Below, piece after piece: positions 1 through 8,285 of a stretch of DNA of 45,287 nucleotides. The stretch spans positions 1 to 45,287 of the forward strand of contig CACDZR010000007.1 of NCBI GenBank assembly GCA_902557235.1, read 5' to 3'. This DNA comes from an uncultured Pelagibacteraceae bacterium. Its GTDB lineage: Bacteria; Pseudomonadota; Alphaproteobacteria; Pelagibacterales; Pelagibacteraceae. The first letter of the stretch is position 1. Each line of letters starts with the position of its first letter. The position numbers and the translations under genes were made by a program. The notes under the pieces are model-generated. The model was not told the DNA's origin and searched no databases. It saw only the letters and a program-made list of their open reading frames with translations.

Positions 1-450
1 AATTTTAGATGTGTTATTATTGGTGGAGGTGCATTTAAAAATATATTAATCAGTGAAATTAAAAGATTAAATCTAGAAAAGTATATTAGATTAGTTGGTT
101 TCAAAAAAAATGCAGAACAATATATTTCTCAAAGTGATATTTTCGTATTATCCTCAAAATTTGAAGGACTTCCAAATGTCCTTATTGAGTCTCAAAAGTA
201 TGGTGTACCAATAATATCAACTAATTGTCCAACAGGTCCTAGAGAAATATTGATGAATGGCAAGTTAGGAGAATTATTTCCAGTTGGTAATCATAGTAAT
301 TTGGCAAATAAATTATTTGATTTTTTTCAAAATAAAAGAATTCTTAAATTAAAATCCTTAAAAGCAAAAAAATATTTAAAAAGATTTGATCCCATAATAA
401 ATTCAAAAAAGTATTCAAAATTAATTTTGAAGGAGTATGAAAAATTATAA
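1..450 (+). CDS. Glycosyltransferase family 4 (GT-B), C-terminal part; 5' end outside window
   Basis: The reading frame is open from the first base and stops at 450, so only about 149 C-terminal residues are visible. They show the GT4 donor-site pattern: a VGF strand, then SKFEGLPNVLIES with the E-x7-E pair (visible residues 55 and 63), then a GVPIIST strand and the CPTGPREIL segment. GT4 enzymes move a sugar from a nucleotide donor to a lipid-linked or soluble acceptor on the cytoplasmic face. Donor and acceptor cannot be read from this. The end overlaps the next glycosyltransferase start by 14 bases and carries that gene's AAGGAG ribosome binding site. It is part of the polysaccharide island. 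Confidence 0.85.
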   Translation, partial: NFRCVIIGGGAFKNILISEIKRLNLEKYIRLVGFKKNAEQYISQSDIFVLSSKFEGLPNVLIESQKYGVPIISTNCPTGPREILMNGKLGELFPVGNHSNLANKLFDFFQNKRILKLKSLKAKKYLKRFDPIINSKKYSKLILKEYEKL

Positions 451-1174
451 AATATCAATTATCACTGTAACTAAAAATTCGGAAAAATATTTACATCAAA
501 ATATTGAAAGCGTTAAATCTCAAAAATATAAAAACTTTGAGCATATAATAGTTGATGGAAATTCAAAAGATAAGACAATTAAAATCATAAATTCTCACAA
601 AGGAAGTGTAAAATATATAAAAAATAAAAAAGATAAAGGCTTATATCATGCAATGAATATAGGAATTAAAAAATCATCTGGAGATATAATTGGTATATTA
701 AATTCAGATGACATTTATTTTAAAAATACCTTAAAAATAGTAAATCAATATTTTAATAAACATAGGGATTTAGATTTTTTATTTGGCAGTGTATATAAGC
801 ATAAACTTTTATCTGGTTATAATCCGAATATTATCAATTGGAGTTTTGGATTCTATACTACTCATTCTGTAGGTTTTTTTGTAAAAAGAAAATCTCAATT
901 TAAAGTGGGACTTTATGATTTAAGATTTAATTATTCTGCAGATTATGACTTGTTTTTAAGGATGATTAAAAAATTTAAATTAAAGGGAATGTCTACCAAA
1001 AAAAATGAAATTTTTGGAAGGTTTAGACCCGGAGGTCTTTCTTCAAGAATAAATTTTTTAGATTATCTAGAAGAGTGCAATAAGATAAGACTTAATAATG
1101 GTCAAAACTTTTTCCAAGTTTATCTAATTTTTATTTTAAGAATTTTAAAAAATTTTAAGAAAATTATAAAATGA
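437..1174 (+). CDS. Glycosyltransferase family 2 (GT-A), NSDD type
   Basis: A 245-residue cytoplasmic GT-A enzyme. The N-terminus SIITVTKNSEKYL is the usual GT2 first strand, followed by EHIIVDGNSKDKT (about 35-47) and the metal/nucleotide-binding acidic motif as NSDD (89-92). Later YSADYDLFLRM fits the catalytic-base region. GT2 proteins of this subgroup decorate O-antigen or capsule repeat units; the sugar is unknown. The start ATG sits within the end of the upstream GT4 gene and is preceded by AAGGAG, which decides the start. The stop overlaps the next gene start by four bases (ATGA-type), indicating translational coupling. Confidence 0.88.
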   Translation: MKNYKISIITVTKNSEKYLHQNIESVKSQKYKNFEHIIVDGNSKDKTIKIINSHKGSVKYIKNKKDKGLYHAMNIGIKKSSGDIIGILNSDDIYFKNTLKIVNQYFNKHRDLDFLFGSVYKHKLLSGYNPNIINWSFGFYTTHSVGFFVKRKSQFKVGLYDLRFNYSADYDLFLRMIKKFKLKGMSTKKNEIFGRFRPGGLSSRINFLDYLEECNKIRLNNGQNFFQVYLIFILRILKNFKKIIK

Positions 1175-2055
1175 ATATTTATATCTGTTCTCTGTTGAGT
1201 AGAAAAAATTTAAGATTTTTAAATTCACACTTAAAATCTCTTAATAAATTAAAAGTACCAAGTAATATCAAGCTAAAGGTTATATTTATTGTAAGTCCAA
1301 AAATTTATATGATAAGAAATTATTTAAAAAGTTTTTTAAATAATGTAGATTATTCAATTTTAGAAAGCCTTAAGGACAACATCCCAGACTCCCGAAACGT
1401 TTTTCTTAGATTTTTAAAAAATAAAAATATTAAATATGCAGGATTTATAGATGATGACTGCTTTATAGATAAAGATTGGCTTTTAAATATGATAAAGTTT
1501 ATTCGTCAAAATAATTGTGACATAGTTGGTGGCCCTCAATATCATAAAGTAAAAGATAAAACTTTTAAGGATTTTTATGATATTTTGGAGCCTAAACATC
1601 GTCACGGTCAATTAGTAAAATGGGTTGCCACAAATAATTGTTTTTTTTCAAAAAAAGTTTTAAATAAGTCAAAAGTTTTTTTTGATCCTAAATTTGCAAA
1701 CATTGGAGGAAGTGATCAATTATTTTTTGGTGAGTTAAATAAAAAAAAATTTATAATTAGGTGGAATAAAAAATCATTTATTACTGAAAATTTTAATTCG
1801 CAAAGAGAAAAAAAAACATGGTTTTTAAAAAGAAATTTGAGATATGGATACTCAGGAAATTTGATTGATAAAAAGATTTATGGAAAAATGGGTGTGGTAA
1901 TTATTTTTATCAAGTTGTTTTACTTAATAAGTGCGGCATTATTTTGTTTAATTATCCCATCTCGTAAAAATTTTATTAAAGCTAGTTTTTTATTTCAAAG
2001 AGCCTCAGGAAGATTTATAGGATTACTTAATTATAAGCCTAAAAGATATATATAA
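1171..2055 (+). CDS. Glycosyltransferase family 2-like, membrane-tethered
   Basis: A 294-residue GT2-like protein. Visible features are SLLSRKNLRFL at the N-terminus, the NIPDSRNVFLRFL helix (about 70-82) typical of GT2 enzymes in which this segment contacts the donor, and the acidic FIDDDCFIDKDWL motif (D94-D96). A GGSDQLFFGEL segment follows in the acceptor half. A hydrophobic stretch near residues 243-263 suggests C-terminal membrane anchoring, common in enzymes acting on polyprenyl-linked intermediates. It is coupled to the preceding glycosyltransferase. Its last 25 bases overlap convergently with the minus-strand membrane gene. Substrate unknown. Confidence 0.82.
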   Translation: MNIYICSLLSRKNLRFLNSHLKSLNKLKVPSNIKLKVIFIVSPKIYMIRNYLKSFLNNVDYSILESLKDNIPDSRNVFLRFLKNKNIKYAGFIDDDCFIDKDWLLNMIKFIRQNNCDIVGGPQYHKVKDKTFKDFYDILEPKHRHGQLVKWVATNNCFFSKKVLNKSKVFFDPKFANIGGSDQLFFGELNKKKFIIRWNKKSFITENFNSQREKKTWFLKRNLRYGYSGNLIDKKIYGKMGVVIIFIKLFYLISAALFCLIIPSRKNFIKASFLFQRASGRFIGLLNYKPKRYI

Positions 2056-3365
2056 TTTGTGGCAATGTAATAGAATATAAAATAAAAAAAAATAATATAA
2101 TTACTTCTTTTGATTGACATTGAAATCTTATATTTGTCAAAACAACTCAAAAAAATAATGAAAAACATCGGTTCAAAATATTTTTGAAAAATAAAATAGC
2201 CTGAACTAAAGGTAATTAATAATAAAATAACAAGAACATAATTAGATAATGTATTTTGACTAAAATATAGCAGAAAATAAATCCCAAAAAAAGAAAAGGG
2301 GATAACCAAATATGGATTATCAAATAAAAAATAGGAAAGTTTCAAATAAACACCACCCCCGATATTACCATTATAAATAAAGTTCAGACTGCACAAAAGA
2401 GATGTAACTATGCTTATGATAAATATTTTTTTATCAAAAAGATATGTCAAATTAAATTTGTGAAGTTTATAATTATTTATTATTGTTTGAATAATAAATG
2501 GAACCAAATAAAATAGAATCATCGAAGCACTGACCAAAACAGAAGAGTTAAGATTAGTTATGTTCTGCTTAAACCCAAATAATAGGATAGGATTTAAAAT
2601 TACGAAGTATACACCTGGAATCGCACAGGAAACTATAAATAGTGAAACAAAAAAAAATCTTTTTAAATTTATTTTGTTAATCAAATAAATTAATAAAAAA
2701 ATAAAGAAGAAAACGTAATACTGTCTTGTATAACAAGCTAATGTCAAAAAAATGATTGAAAAAATTAATTTTGTATTTTTTTTAAATTTAGTATTGATAA
2801 AAGAGTTGAAATATAAAATTCCTAAAGAAAAAAAAATAATTGCAGTATTATGGTTATTACCCCAAATCGCAGAGTATTGAAAAACTGGAAAAATTAATAT
2901 TAACGAGGATAACATTAGAATTATTGATTTATCTAAATCCTCAAAACGTTCTTTAAGTAAAAAATATGAAATTAAAGGTAGTAAAAATGAAATTATCAAC
3001 ACCGAAATAAGATAAGTATTTATTGAGTTGATAAAATTTAATTGTGAAAATATCAAATGGTGTAAAGGAAAATTAATTAAATTTGAGTCTACACCTAATG
3101 TTATTGTAAATAGATTATTAAGGTCTTTTTTTAAGGAGATTATATAATTCCAATGAGTTACTAAGTCACTTACAACTCCTCCAGTTTTTGTTTGAATATT
3201 GTAATCAAGTAATTCTGAATTATAAATGAAAGTACCAAGAATATTTGATAAATTGATTTTTAATAAAAAACTTATTAATAATGTTATAATAAATAGACTT
3301 GTAAAAACCCAAACAAAATATCTATTTATCAAGAGTTTATCAAAAATGTTTAAAAAAAATTTCAT
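2031..3365 (-). CDS. Polytopic membrane protein, GT-C glycosyltransferase-like
   Basis: 444 residues with about 10-12 hydrophobic segments. The first large extracytoplasmic loop carries VSDLVTHW (D67, H71), in the place where GT-C enzymes (PMT/ALG/ArnT type) hold their catalytic acidic residue. ACYTRQYY later resembles the Arg-Gln motif of ALG-type GT-C proteins. By analogy it may transfer a sugar from a polyprenyl-phosphate carrier on the periplasmic face; the neighbouring DPM1-like gene could supply that donor. The assignment is structural, not a confirmed family hit. The gene is antisense to its neighbours and overlaps both: 25 bases convergently at its end and about 20 bases divergently at its start. 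Confidence 0.6.
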   Translation of the reverse strand: MKFFLNIFDKLLINRYFVWVFTSLFIITLLISFLLKINLSNILGTFIYNSELLDYNIQTKTGGVVSDLVTHWNYIISLKKDLNNLFTITLGVDSNLINFPLHHLIFSQLNFINSINTYLISVLIISFLLPLISYFLLKERFEDLDKSIILMLSSLILIFPVFQYSAIWGNNHNTAIIFFSLGILYFNSFINTKFKKNTKLIFSIIFLTLACYTRQYYVFFFIFLLIYLINKINLKRFFFVSLFIVSCAIPGVYFVILNPILLFGFKQNITNLNSSVLVSASMILFYLVPFIIQTIINNYKLHKFNLTYLFDKKIFIISIVTSLLCSLNFIYNGNIGGGVYLKLSYFLFDNPYLVIPFSFFGIYFLLYFSQNTLSNYVLVILLLITFSSGYFIFQKYFEPMFFIIFLSCFDKYKISMSIKRSNYIIFFYFIFYYIATNYIYLLGL

Positions 3366-4119
3366 ATCAATAATTATACCTTACCACAAAAAAAGAAATT
3401 TTTTTAAAGAAACAATTGAGTCTATAAACAATCAATCTTATAAAAATTTTGAAGTAATAATTATTTATGATGATACTGATAAATTAGAATTAAATTATGT
3501 AAAGAAAATTCTAAAAAATTTTAAGTTTAAAAAAAAATTGATAATTAATAAAAAGACAACCGGCGCAGGATTATCAAGAAATAAAGGTATTAAAGTTTCA
3601 AAAGGTGAATATATTGCTTTTTGTGATGCTGATGATTTATGGAATAGAAATAAACTTAAAATACAATTAAGTTTTATGAAAAAAAAGAATATACTTTTTT
3701 CACATTCAAATTATTTAATCGTTGATCATGCTTCAAAAAAAATTGGTAATTTAAAAGTTCCAAAGAACATTTCATATAAACAACTTATAAAGAGTTGTGA
3801 CATAGGTTTATCAACTGTAATGATTTCTCATTCATTAATTAAAAATAATCTTTTTTCTAATTTAAAAACAAAAGAGGATTATTTGTTGTGGATTAAATTA
3901 ATTCGACATTTAAAAAATTTTAAAAGTATAAATAAAGACTTAGTTTATTGGAGATTTTTGAAAAATTCTCTTTCATCTTCAAATGTTCAAAAACTAGGAG
4001 ACGCATTTAAATTATATAAGAAACATTTAAATTTTAGTTTTTTGCTCTCTATTTTTTGTGTATTTAGACTAAGTTTTTATGCTTTGATAAAAAAAAGTAT
4101 CATATATTTTAAAATTTAA
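3346..4119 (+). CDS. Glycosyltransferase family 2 (GT-A), DxDD type
   Basis: About 257 residues from the ATG at 3346. I prefer this start because FISIIIPYHKKRNFF then falls at the N-terminus as in other GT2 enzymes; the open frame extends to 3226 but those 40 residues would lie inside the divergent membrane gene. Motifs are the SIIIPY strand, NKKTTGAGLSRNKGI (donor-binding helix) and CDADDLW (D94, D96, D97) for metal and nucleotide. EDYLLWIKLI matches the E/D-D-Y/W catalytic region of GT2 repeat-unit transferases. The C-terminus has a hydrophobic patch. Its last base is the first base of the next gene's ATG. Confidence 0.85.
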   Translation: MFKKNFISIIIPYHKKRNFFKETIESINNQSYKNFEVIIIYDDTDKLELNYVKKILKNFKFKKKLIINKKTTGAGLSRNKGIKVSKGEYIAFCDADDLWNRNKLKIQLSFMKKKNILFSHSNYLIVDHASKKIGNLKVPKNISYKQLIKSCDIGLSTVMISHSLIKNNLFSNLKTKEDYLLWIKLIRHLKNFKSINKDLVYWRFLKNSLSSSNVQKLGDAFKLYKKHLNFSFLLSIFCVFRLSFYALIKKSIIYFKI

Positions 4120-4793
4120 TGGAAAATCTAACTTTAATAATACCTGCAAAATTTGAATCCACAACTCTTCCAATTGTTTTAAAAGAAATAAAGGATCTAA
4201 ATCTTGATTGTAAAAAAATTGTTGTGGTACCCATGTATGATAAAGAAACTCAAGAGGCATTAGAAGGGACTGATTGTGAAGTTTTAATTCAAAAAGGAGA
4301 GGGTTTTGGAAATGCCCTTATCGAGGGTTTAAATCATTCTTCCACTGAGTATTCTTGTATTTTTAATGCTGATGGTTCTTTTGATCCAAAATATTTACAT
4401 GAAATGTTGAGTAAAAATAAAGATAATCATGATTTCATTTTTAGCACAAGATATAAAAAACCTGGAGGAAGTGATGATGATACAATACTAACATTTTTTG
4501 GAAATTATTTTTTTACTTTGTTATGCAAGATCTTGTTTAGACTAAGTATCTCAGACGTTCTTTATACTTATGTAATGGGGAAAACTAATGCATTCAAAGA
4601 TTTAGCATTGAGTTATAATGATTTTTCATTTTGTGTTGAATTACCAATAAAAGCAAAATTTAAATCTTTTAGAGTATTTGATTTTCCATCTTATGAAAGA
4701 CCAAGAATTAGTGGAAAAAAGAAAGTAAATGAATTAAAGGATGGTTTTTTAATTTTAATTTCTATATTAAAGTTATTCATATTTAAAAAATGA
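4119..4793 (+). CDS. DPM1-like family 2 glycosyltransferase (polyprenyl-phosphate sugar synthase-like)
   Basis: 224 residues, resembling dolichyl-phosphate mannose synthase-type GT2 enzymes: [18 protein letters not shown], a [13 protein letters not shown] helix and a short [12 protein letters not shown] loop. Such enzymes load a sugar onto a polyprenyl phosphate for later use by GT-C transferases. The motif that normally reads DAD reads NAD (N83-A84-D85), so metal binding may be altered. One hydrophobic C-terminal segment is present. It is tightly packed between a GT2 gene (1-base overlap) and gmd (ATGA overlap), suggesting one transcript. Donor sugar unknown; mannose is possible given gmd but not shown. 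Confidence 0.75.
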   Translation: MENLTLIIPAKFESTTLPIVLKEIKDLNLDCKKIVVVPMYDKETQEALEGTDCEVLIQKGEGFGNALIEGLNHSSTEYSCIFNADGSFDPKYLHEMLSKNKDNHDFIFSTRYKKPGGSDDDTILTFFGNYFFTLLCKILFRLSISDVLYTYVMGKTNAFKDLALSYNDFSFCVELPIKAKFKSFRVFDFPSYERPRISGKKKVNELKDGFLILISILKLFIFKK

Positions 4794-5845
4794 AAAAAAT
4801 AGCACTCATAACTGGAATTACAGGACAAGACGGCTCATACCTAGCTGAGCTTTTGTTAAAAAAAAATTACATAGTTCATGGTTTAATTAGAAAATCATCT
4901 ACATTTAATACAAAAAGAATAGATCATATTTATGTAGATCCACATAATAAAACTAATTTTTTTTTACATTATGGAGATTTAACAGACACTAACAGTGTTT
5001 ATAATATCATTCACAAAATTAGACCCAATGAAATATATAATCTTGGAGCACAAAGTCATGTAGGTGTTTCCTTTGAAAATCCTGAATACACATCAGAAGT
5101 TTCTGGCATAGGAACACTAAGGTTATTAGAAGCAATTAGATTCTTAAAAATCAAGAATATAAAATTTTATCAAGCAAGCACCTCGGAACTTTTTGGTGAG
5201 ACATATGGTAAGAATATATTTAGTGAAAAATCTAAATTTCATCCAAAGTCACCTTATGGAGTGGCTAAATTATATTCTTATTGGATTACGTCGGTTTATA
5301 GAGAGTCTTATGGCATTTTTGCTTGTAATGGAATTTTATTTAATCATGAAAGCCCAAGGAGAGGTGAAACGTTTGTGACTAGAAAAATAACGAGATTTTT
5401 AGCAAGAAAAAAACTAGGAAGTAAAGAAACATTATACTTAGGTAATCTTAATGCAAAAAGAGATTGGGGCCATGCAAAGGACTATACTGAGATGCAGTGG
5501 AGAATTTTACAACAAAAGAAACCAGATGACTTTGTAGTGGCAACAGGACAAGCATTTTCAGTAAGACAATTTGTAGAAATTGCCTCTAATTATTTAAACT
5601 TAAAAATATATTGGCAAGGTAAAGGATTAAATGAAGTTGGATATTTAAAAAAAGGATCAAAAAAGGAAATAATCATCAGAATAGACAAAAATTACTTTAG
5701 GCCAAACGAGGTTCAATATTTAAGAGGTGATGCAAGAAAAGCTTTTAGAGTTTTAAAATTTAAACCCAAGTACTCTTTTAAAAATTTAGTAAAAGATATG
5801 ATAGATAGTGACTTGATTGAGGCTAAAAAAAAATTTGAATTTTAA
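4790..5845 (+). CDS. gmd: GDP-mannose 4,6-dehydratase
   Basis: 351 residues, normal for Gmd. It converts GDP-D-mannose to GDP-4-keto-6-deoxy-D-mannose, precursor of GDP-L-fucose, GDP-D-rhamnose or GDP-perosamine, in the cytoplasm. It is an extended short-chain dehydrogenase: Rossmann GITGQDG at 9-15, an [13 protein letters not shown] segment that in Gmd binds NADP(H), the catalytic TSE at 131-133 and YGVAK with Y156 and K160, numbering matching known Gmd enzymes. [16 protein letters not shown] is the family signature for GDP-sugar binding. ATGA overlap with the DPM1-like gene. The enzyme that would finish the sugar (Fcl, Rmd or Per) is not seen, so it presumably lies upstream of the window. 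Confidence 0.96.
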   Translation: MKKIALITGITGQDGSYLAELLLKKNYIVHGLIRKSSTFNTKRIDHIYVDPHNKTNFFLHYGDLTDTNSVYNIIHKIRPNEIYNLGAQSHVGVSFENPEYTSEVSGIGTLRLLEAIRFLKIKNIKFYQASTSELFGETYGKNIFSEKSKFHPKSPYGVAKLYSYWITSVYRESYGIFACNGILFNHESPRRGETFVTRKITRFLARKKLGSKETLYLGNLNAKRDWGHAKDYTEMQWRILQQKKPDDFVVATGQAFSVRQFVEIASNYLNLKIYWQGKGLNEVGYLKKGSKKEIIIRIDKNYFRPNEVQYLRGDARKAFRVLKFKPKYSFKNLVKDMIDSDLIEAKKKFEF

Positions 5846-5848
5846 TAT

Positions 5849-6859
5849 ATGTCAGAGATTGATGTATTTTTAATCTCATTTACTTTATGTCTAATTATTA
5901 ATTATATTTTACCAAAATATAATTTTTTAATTGATAAAAAGTTTTTTCCACACAAATCATTTGTTAGCAAAAATTCTGTACCAATTAGTGGTGGTCTAAT
6001 TTTCATATTAACCTCACTTTTATTTTTAAGATTTGATAATATTTTTAATTATATAATTTTTTTAATTTTTATTGTTGGAATTTTATCAGACTTAAATACA
6101 CTTAAATCACCTTATAAACGTTTTTTTTTTCAAATATCTGTAATACTAACTTTAGTTTTTTTAAATAAAATTTTTATATCTTCTATTAGAATTCCTATAT
6201 TTGATTATTTACTTACATTAACCTTTTTTAAATATTTTTTTGTTGTCTTTTGTTTATTAATTTTAATTAACGGTTCTAATTTTATAGATGGAGTTAATAC
6301 TTTATTAATCGGATATTTTTTATCTGTAATTTTAGTAATGATTATTCTGATAAATGAATATAATTTAGATTTTGAGACGCAAAATCTAAAGATTATTTTT
6401 TCTGTTCTTTTAGTTCTGTATGTTTTTAATTTCTTTGAGAAATTTTTTTGTGGAGATGGCGGTTCTTACGCTATATCATTAATTGTCGGATATTACTTAA
6501 TTGAATTATCAAACTTAAGTTTGATTATTTCACCTTACTTTATAGCATGTTTATTATGGTATCCAGCGTATGAATGTTTATTTTCGATGATTAGAAAAAA
6601 AATTAAAAAATATGAAATTACTGGTCCAGATAATAGGCACCTTCATCAACTTTTATTTATTTTTTTTAAAAAAAAAATGAGATTTAAAAGTTGGGTTATC
6701 AGCTCTCTTACAGGAATATCAATTAACGCTTATAATTTTATAGTTTTTTATATAGCTATTTCAAATGTCTCACAAACAAAAACTTTAGTATTTATTATAA
6801 TCCTTAACGTCATGTTATATAATTATATATATTTTATATTGAAAAAAAAAATTCGTTAA
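5849..6859 (+). CDS. Polyprenyl-phosphate sugar-1-phosphate transferase (WecA/WbpL/MraY superfamily)
   Basis: 336 residues with about ten membrane segments. It carries superfamily motifs: an acidic cytoplasmic site read as SDLNTLKSPYKR (about 80-91, with one Asp where many members have two), NGSNFIDGVN (141-150), the CGDGGS magnesium site (201-206) and HLHQ (264-267), which marks the WecA/WbpL branch rather than MraY. Such enzymes transfer a HexNAc-1-phosphate from a UDP-sugar to undecaprenyl phosphate and thus start an O-antigen or exopolysaccharide repeat unit. It follows gmd with a 3-base gap and meets the convergent O-antigen ligase-like gene with a 4-base overlap. Confidence 0.88.
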   Translation: MSEIDVFLISFTLCLIINYILPKYNFLIDKKFFPHKSFVSKNSVPISGGLIFILTSLLFLRFDNIFNYIIFLIFIVGILSDLNTLKSPYKRFFFQISVILTLVFLNKIFISSIRIPIFDYLLTLTFFKYFFVVFCLLILINGSNFIDGVNTLLIGYFLSVILVMIILINEYNLDFETQNLKIIFSVLLVLYVFNFFEKFFCGDGGSYAISLIVGYYLIELSNLSLIISPYFIACLLWYPAYECLFSMIRKKIKKYEITGPDNRHLHQLLFIFFKKKMRFKSWVISSLTGISINAYNFIVFYIAISNVSQTKTLVFIIILNVMLYNYIYFILKKKIR

Positions 6860-8115
6860 TTTGATTTTTTTAAATTTGCTAGTCCTAAAAAAAACCAAAA
6901 TAAAATTCCGTTAAATGTTGAAAATAAACTTCCGCTTGGCAAAATTGGGATTAAAAAAATAATCAAATAAAAGTTAATTGTATTTTTAAAAATATTTTTT
7001 TCTCTATAATCAGTAAATAATTTATTTTTAAAGTAGCTGTATAAAAATATTATAAAGATAAAGTAACCTACCAAGCCTTGTTCTGACAGTAATTCAAAAT
7101 GTATTTGATGAGGATGAGTTGTGCATCTTTGATGAGTAAACTTGGAATTTTCTTTAAAATATCTTTTATCATAACATTCAAACCTATAGTTTTTATTTCC
7201 TACACCATTTAATTTATTATTTTTAAAAATTTCAATCGCGGTGTCATAATGGGTGAAATACTTAATATTTTCAAATCGTTGAAAAAAAGTTTTTGGGTTC
7301 TCGACATTAAGAATTCTATTAAAAAATTCTGTTTGTTTAATTAGCACAGTTGGAAAAATAAAAAATAAAGATATTGCTAAGAGTACGGTTAATATAAGCA
7401 AATATAATTTTTTTAAAATTAATTTTCTTTGTTCTATAAAATAAAAGATTAGAAGAAAAAGTAAGGTTGATTTTAAAAAAGCTGATCTTTCCCCTGTGAT
7501 AAGAATACAAAAAAAAACAAGGACCAGTAGAGAATTTAGAATAATCTTATACTTTTTAGTAAGCTTATTTTGAAAAAAAAATACTGTAGTGATAAAGCCA
7601 AAACTAAAAAGAAAAGCCCCAGCTACATTTTCATCATAGAAGAAACTGGTTATTCTTGTTGCATCTAGGCTTTTAAAGCCTAGAAGGTTCGAGCCAGTAT
7701 ATTTCTCAAAAAAAATATCTATTATAATTATGAAAATTACTAGTAACCAGAATTTAAAAATTTTTTCTAATATTTCTTTTTTATCTAATAGTAAAGGAAT
7801 AGCTGGGAATAGTATCAAAAATTTTAAAAAAAATAACGAGCGTAAAATCCCATCGTAACCAAACGATGGATTAATATAGTAATTGATGAATGAATTTAAA
7901 CAAATGTACAAATATAATACTGAAAGTATTATAAAGTTTCTACTCTTCAACCAAGAAAAATTTTTTGTTTCCAAAATTTTAAAGATATATATAAGAAAAA
8001 TTAGGAACAGGTAAAAATTTATTAAAAAGTTACCAATAATTATTGCTATAGGAAGCGTAGCAAATAGAATAATTATAAAGTTTTCTTTTATATCTAATTT
8101 TTTTGATTTCATCAT
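6856..8115 (-). CDS. O-antigen ligase/polymerase-like membrane protein (Wzy_C / WaaL type)
   Basis: 419 residues with about 11-12 membrane segments and one large extracytoplasmic loop (about 255-345). Conserved features of the WaaL/Wzy_C family are TGERSAFLKS (R210) at a membrane edge and THPHQIHFELLSEQGLVG (H334, H336) after the loop. Family members join polyprenyl-linked glycans to lipid A core or to another acceptor in the periplasm. Ligase and polymerase members cannot be separated from sequence alone. It is on the opposite strand to the WecA-like gene, with the ends overlapping by 4 bases, and diverges from the next membrane gene across the widest gap in the window. Confidence 0.85.
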   Translation of the reverse strand: MMKSKKLDIKENFIIILFATLPIAIIIGNFLINFYLFLIFLIYIFKILETKNFSWLKSRNFIILSVLYLYICLNSFINYYINPSFGYDGILRSLFFLKFLILFPAIPLLLDKKEILEKIFKFWLLVIFIIIIDIFFEKYTGSNLLGFKSLDATRITSFFYDENVAGAFLFSFGFITTVFFFQNKLTKKYKIILNSLLVLVFFCILITGERSAFLKSTLLFLLIFYFIEQRKLILKKLYLLILTVLLAISLFFIFPTVLIKQTEFFNRILNVENPKTFFQRFENIKYFTHYDTAIEIFKNNKLNGVGNKNYRFECYDKRYFKENSKFTHQRCTTHPHQIHFELLSEQGLVGYFIFIIFLYSYFKNKLFTDYREKNIFKNTINFYLIIFLIPILPSGSLFSTFNGILFWFFLGLANLKKSN

Positions 8116-8285
8116 TAGAAATTTCTAATTATTCTTATATTGATTTTTAATTTTTACAACAAAGTTTATTTAAGGTAAAAGTTATTGATATTTATTTGCT
8201 TATTATGAGACTAAAAAAAATCTGTTTAAAAAATGAAGTTAATCCAAGTTTCTTTTCAGGTTAATAGAATTTAATTAAATTTAAA
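8116..8285. promoter_or_regulatory. Divergent intergenic region, longest gene-free stretch in the window
   Basis: This 170-base, strongly A+T-rich gap separates two divergent membrane-protein genes, so promoters for both are expected here. Several TATAAT-like strings are possible, but base composition makes them uninformative. No stem-loop, RNA gene or convincing small gene was seen; the only ATG-started frame (8205-8264) encodes 19 residues with no recognisable feature. Confidence 0.35.

Noticed and set aside
3226..3345. N-terminal extension of the GT2 gene starting at 3226
   Set aside because: The extra 40 residues are antisense to the membrane gene start and precede the normal GT2 first strand; the ATG at 3346 fits the family better.
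8205..8264. 19-residue frame in the divergent gap
   Set aside because: Too short, no ribosome binding site, no similarity recognised; expected by chance.
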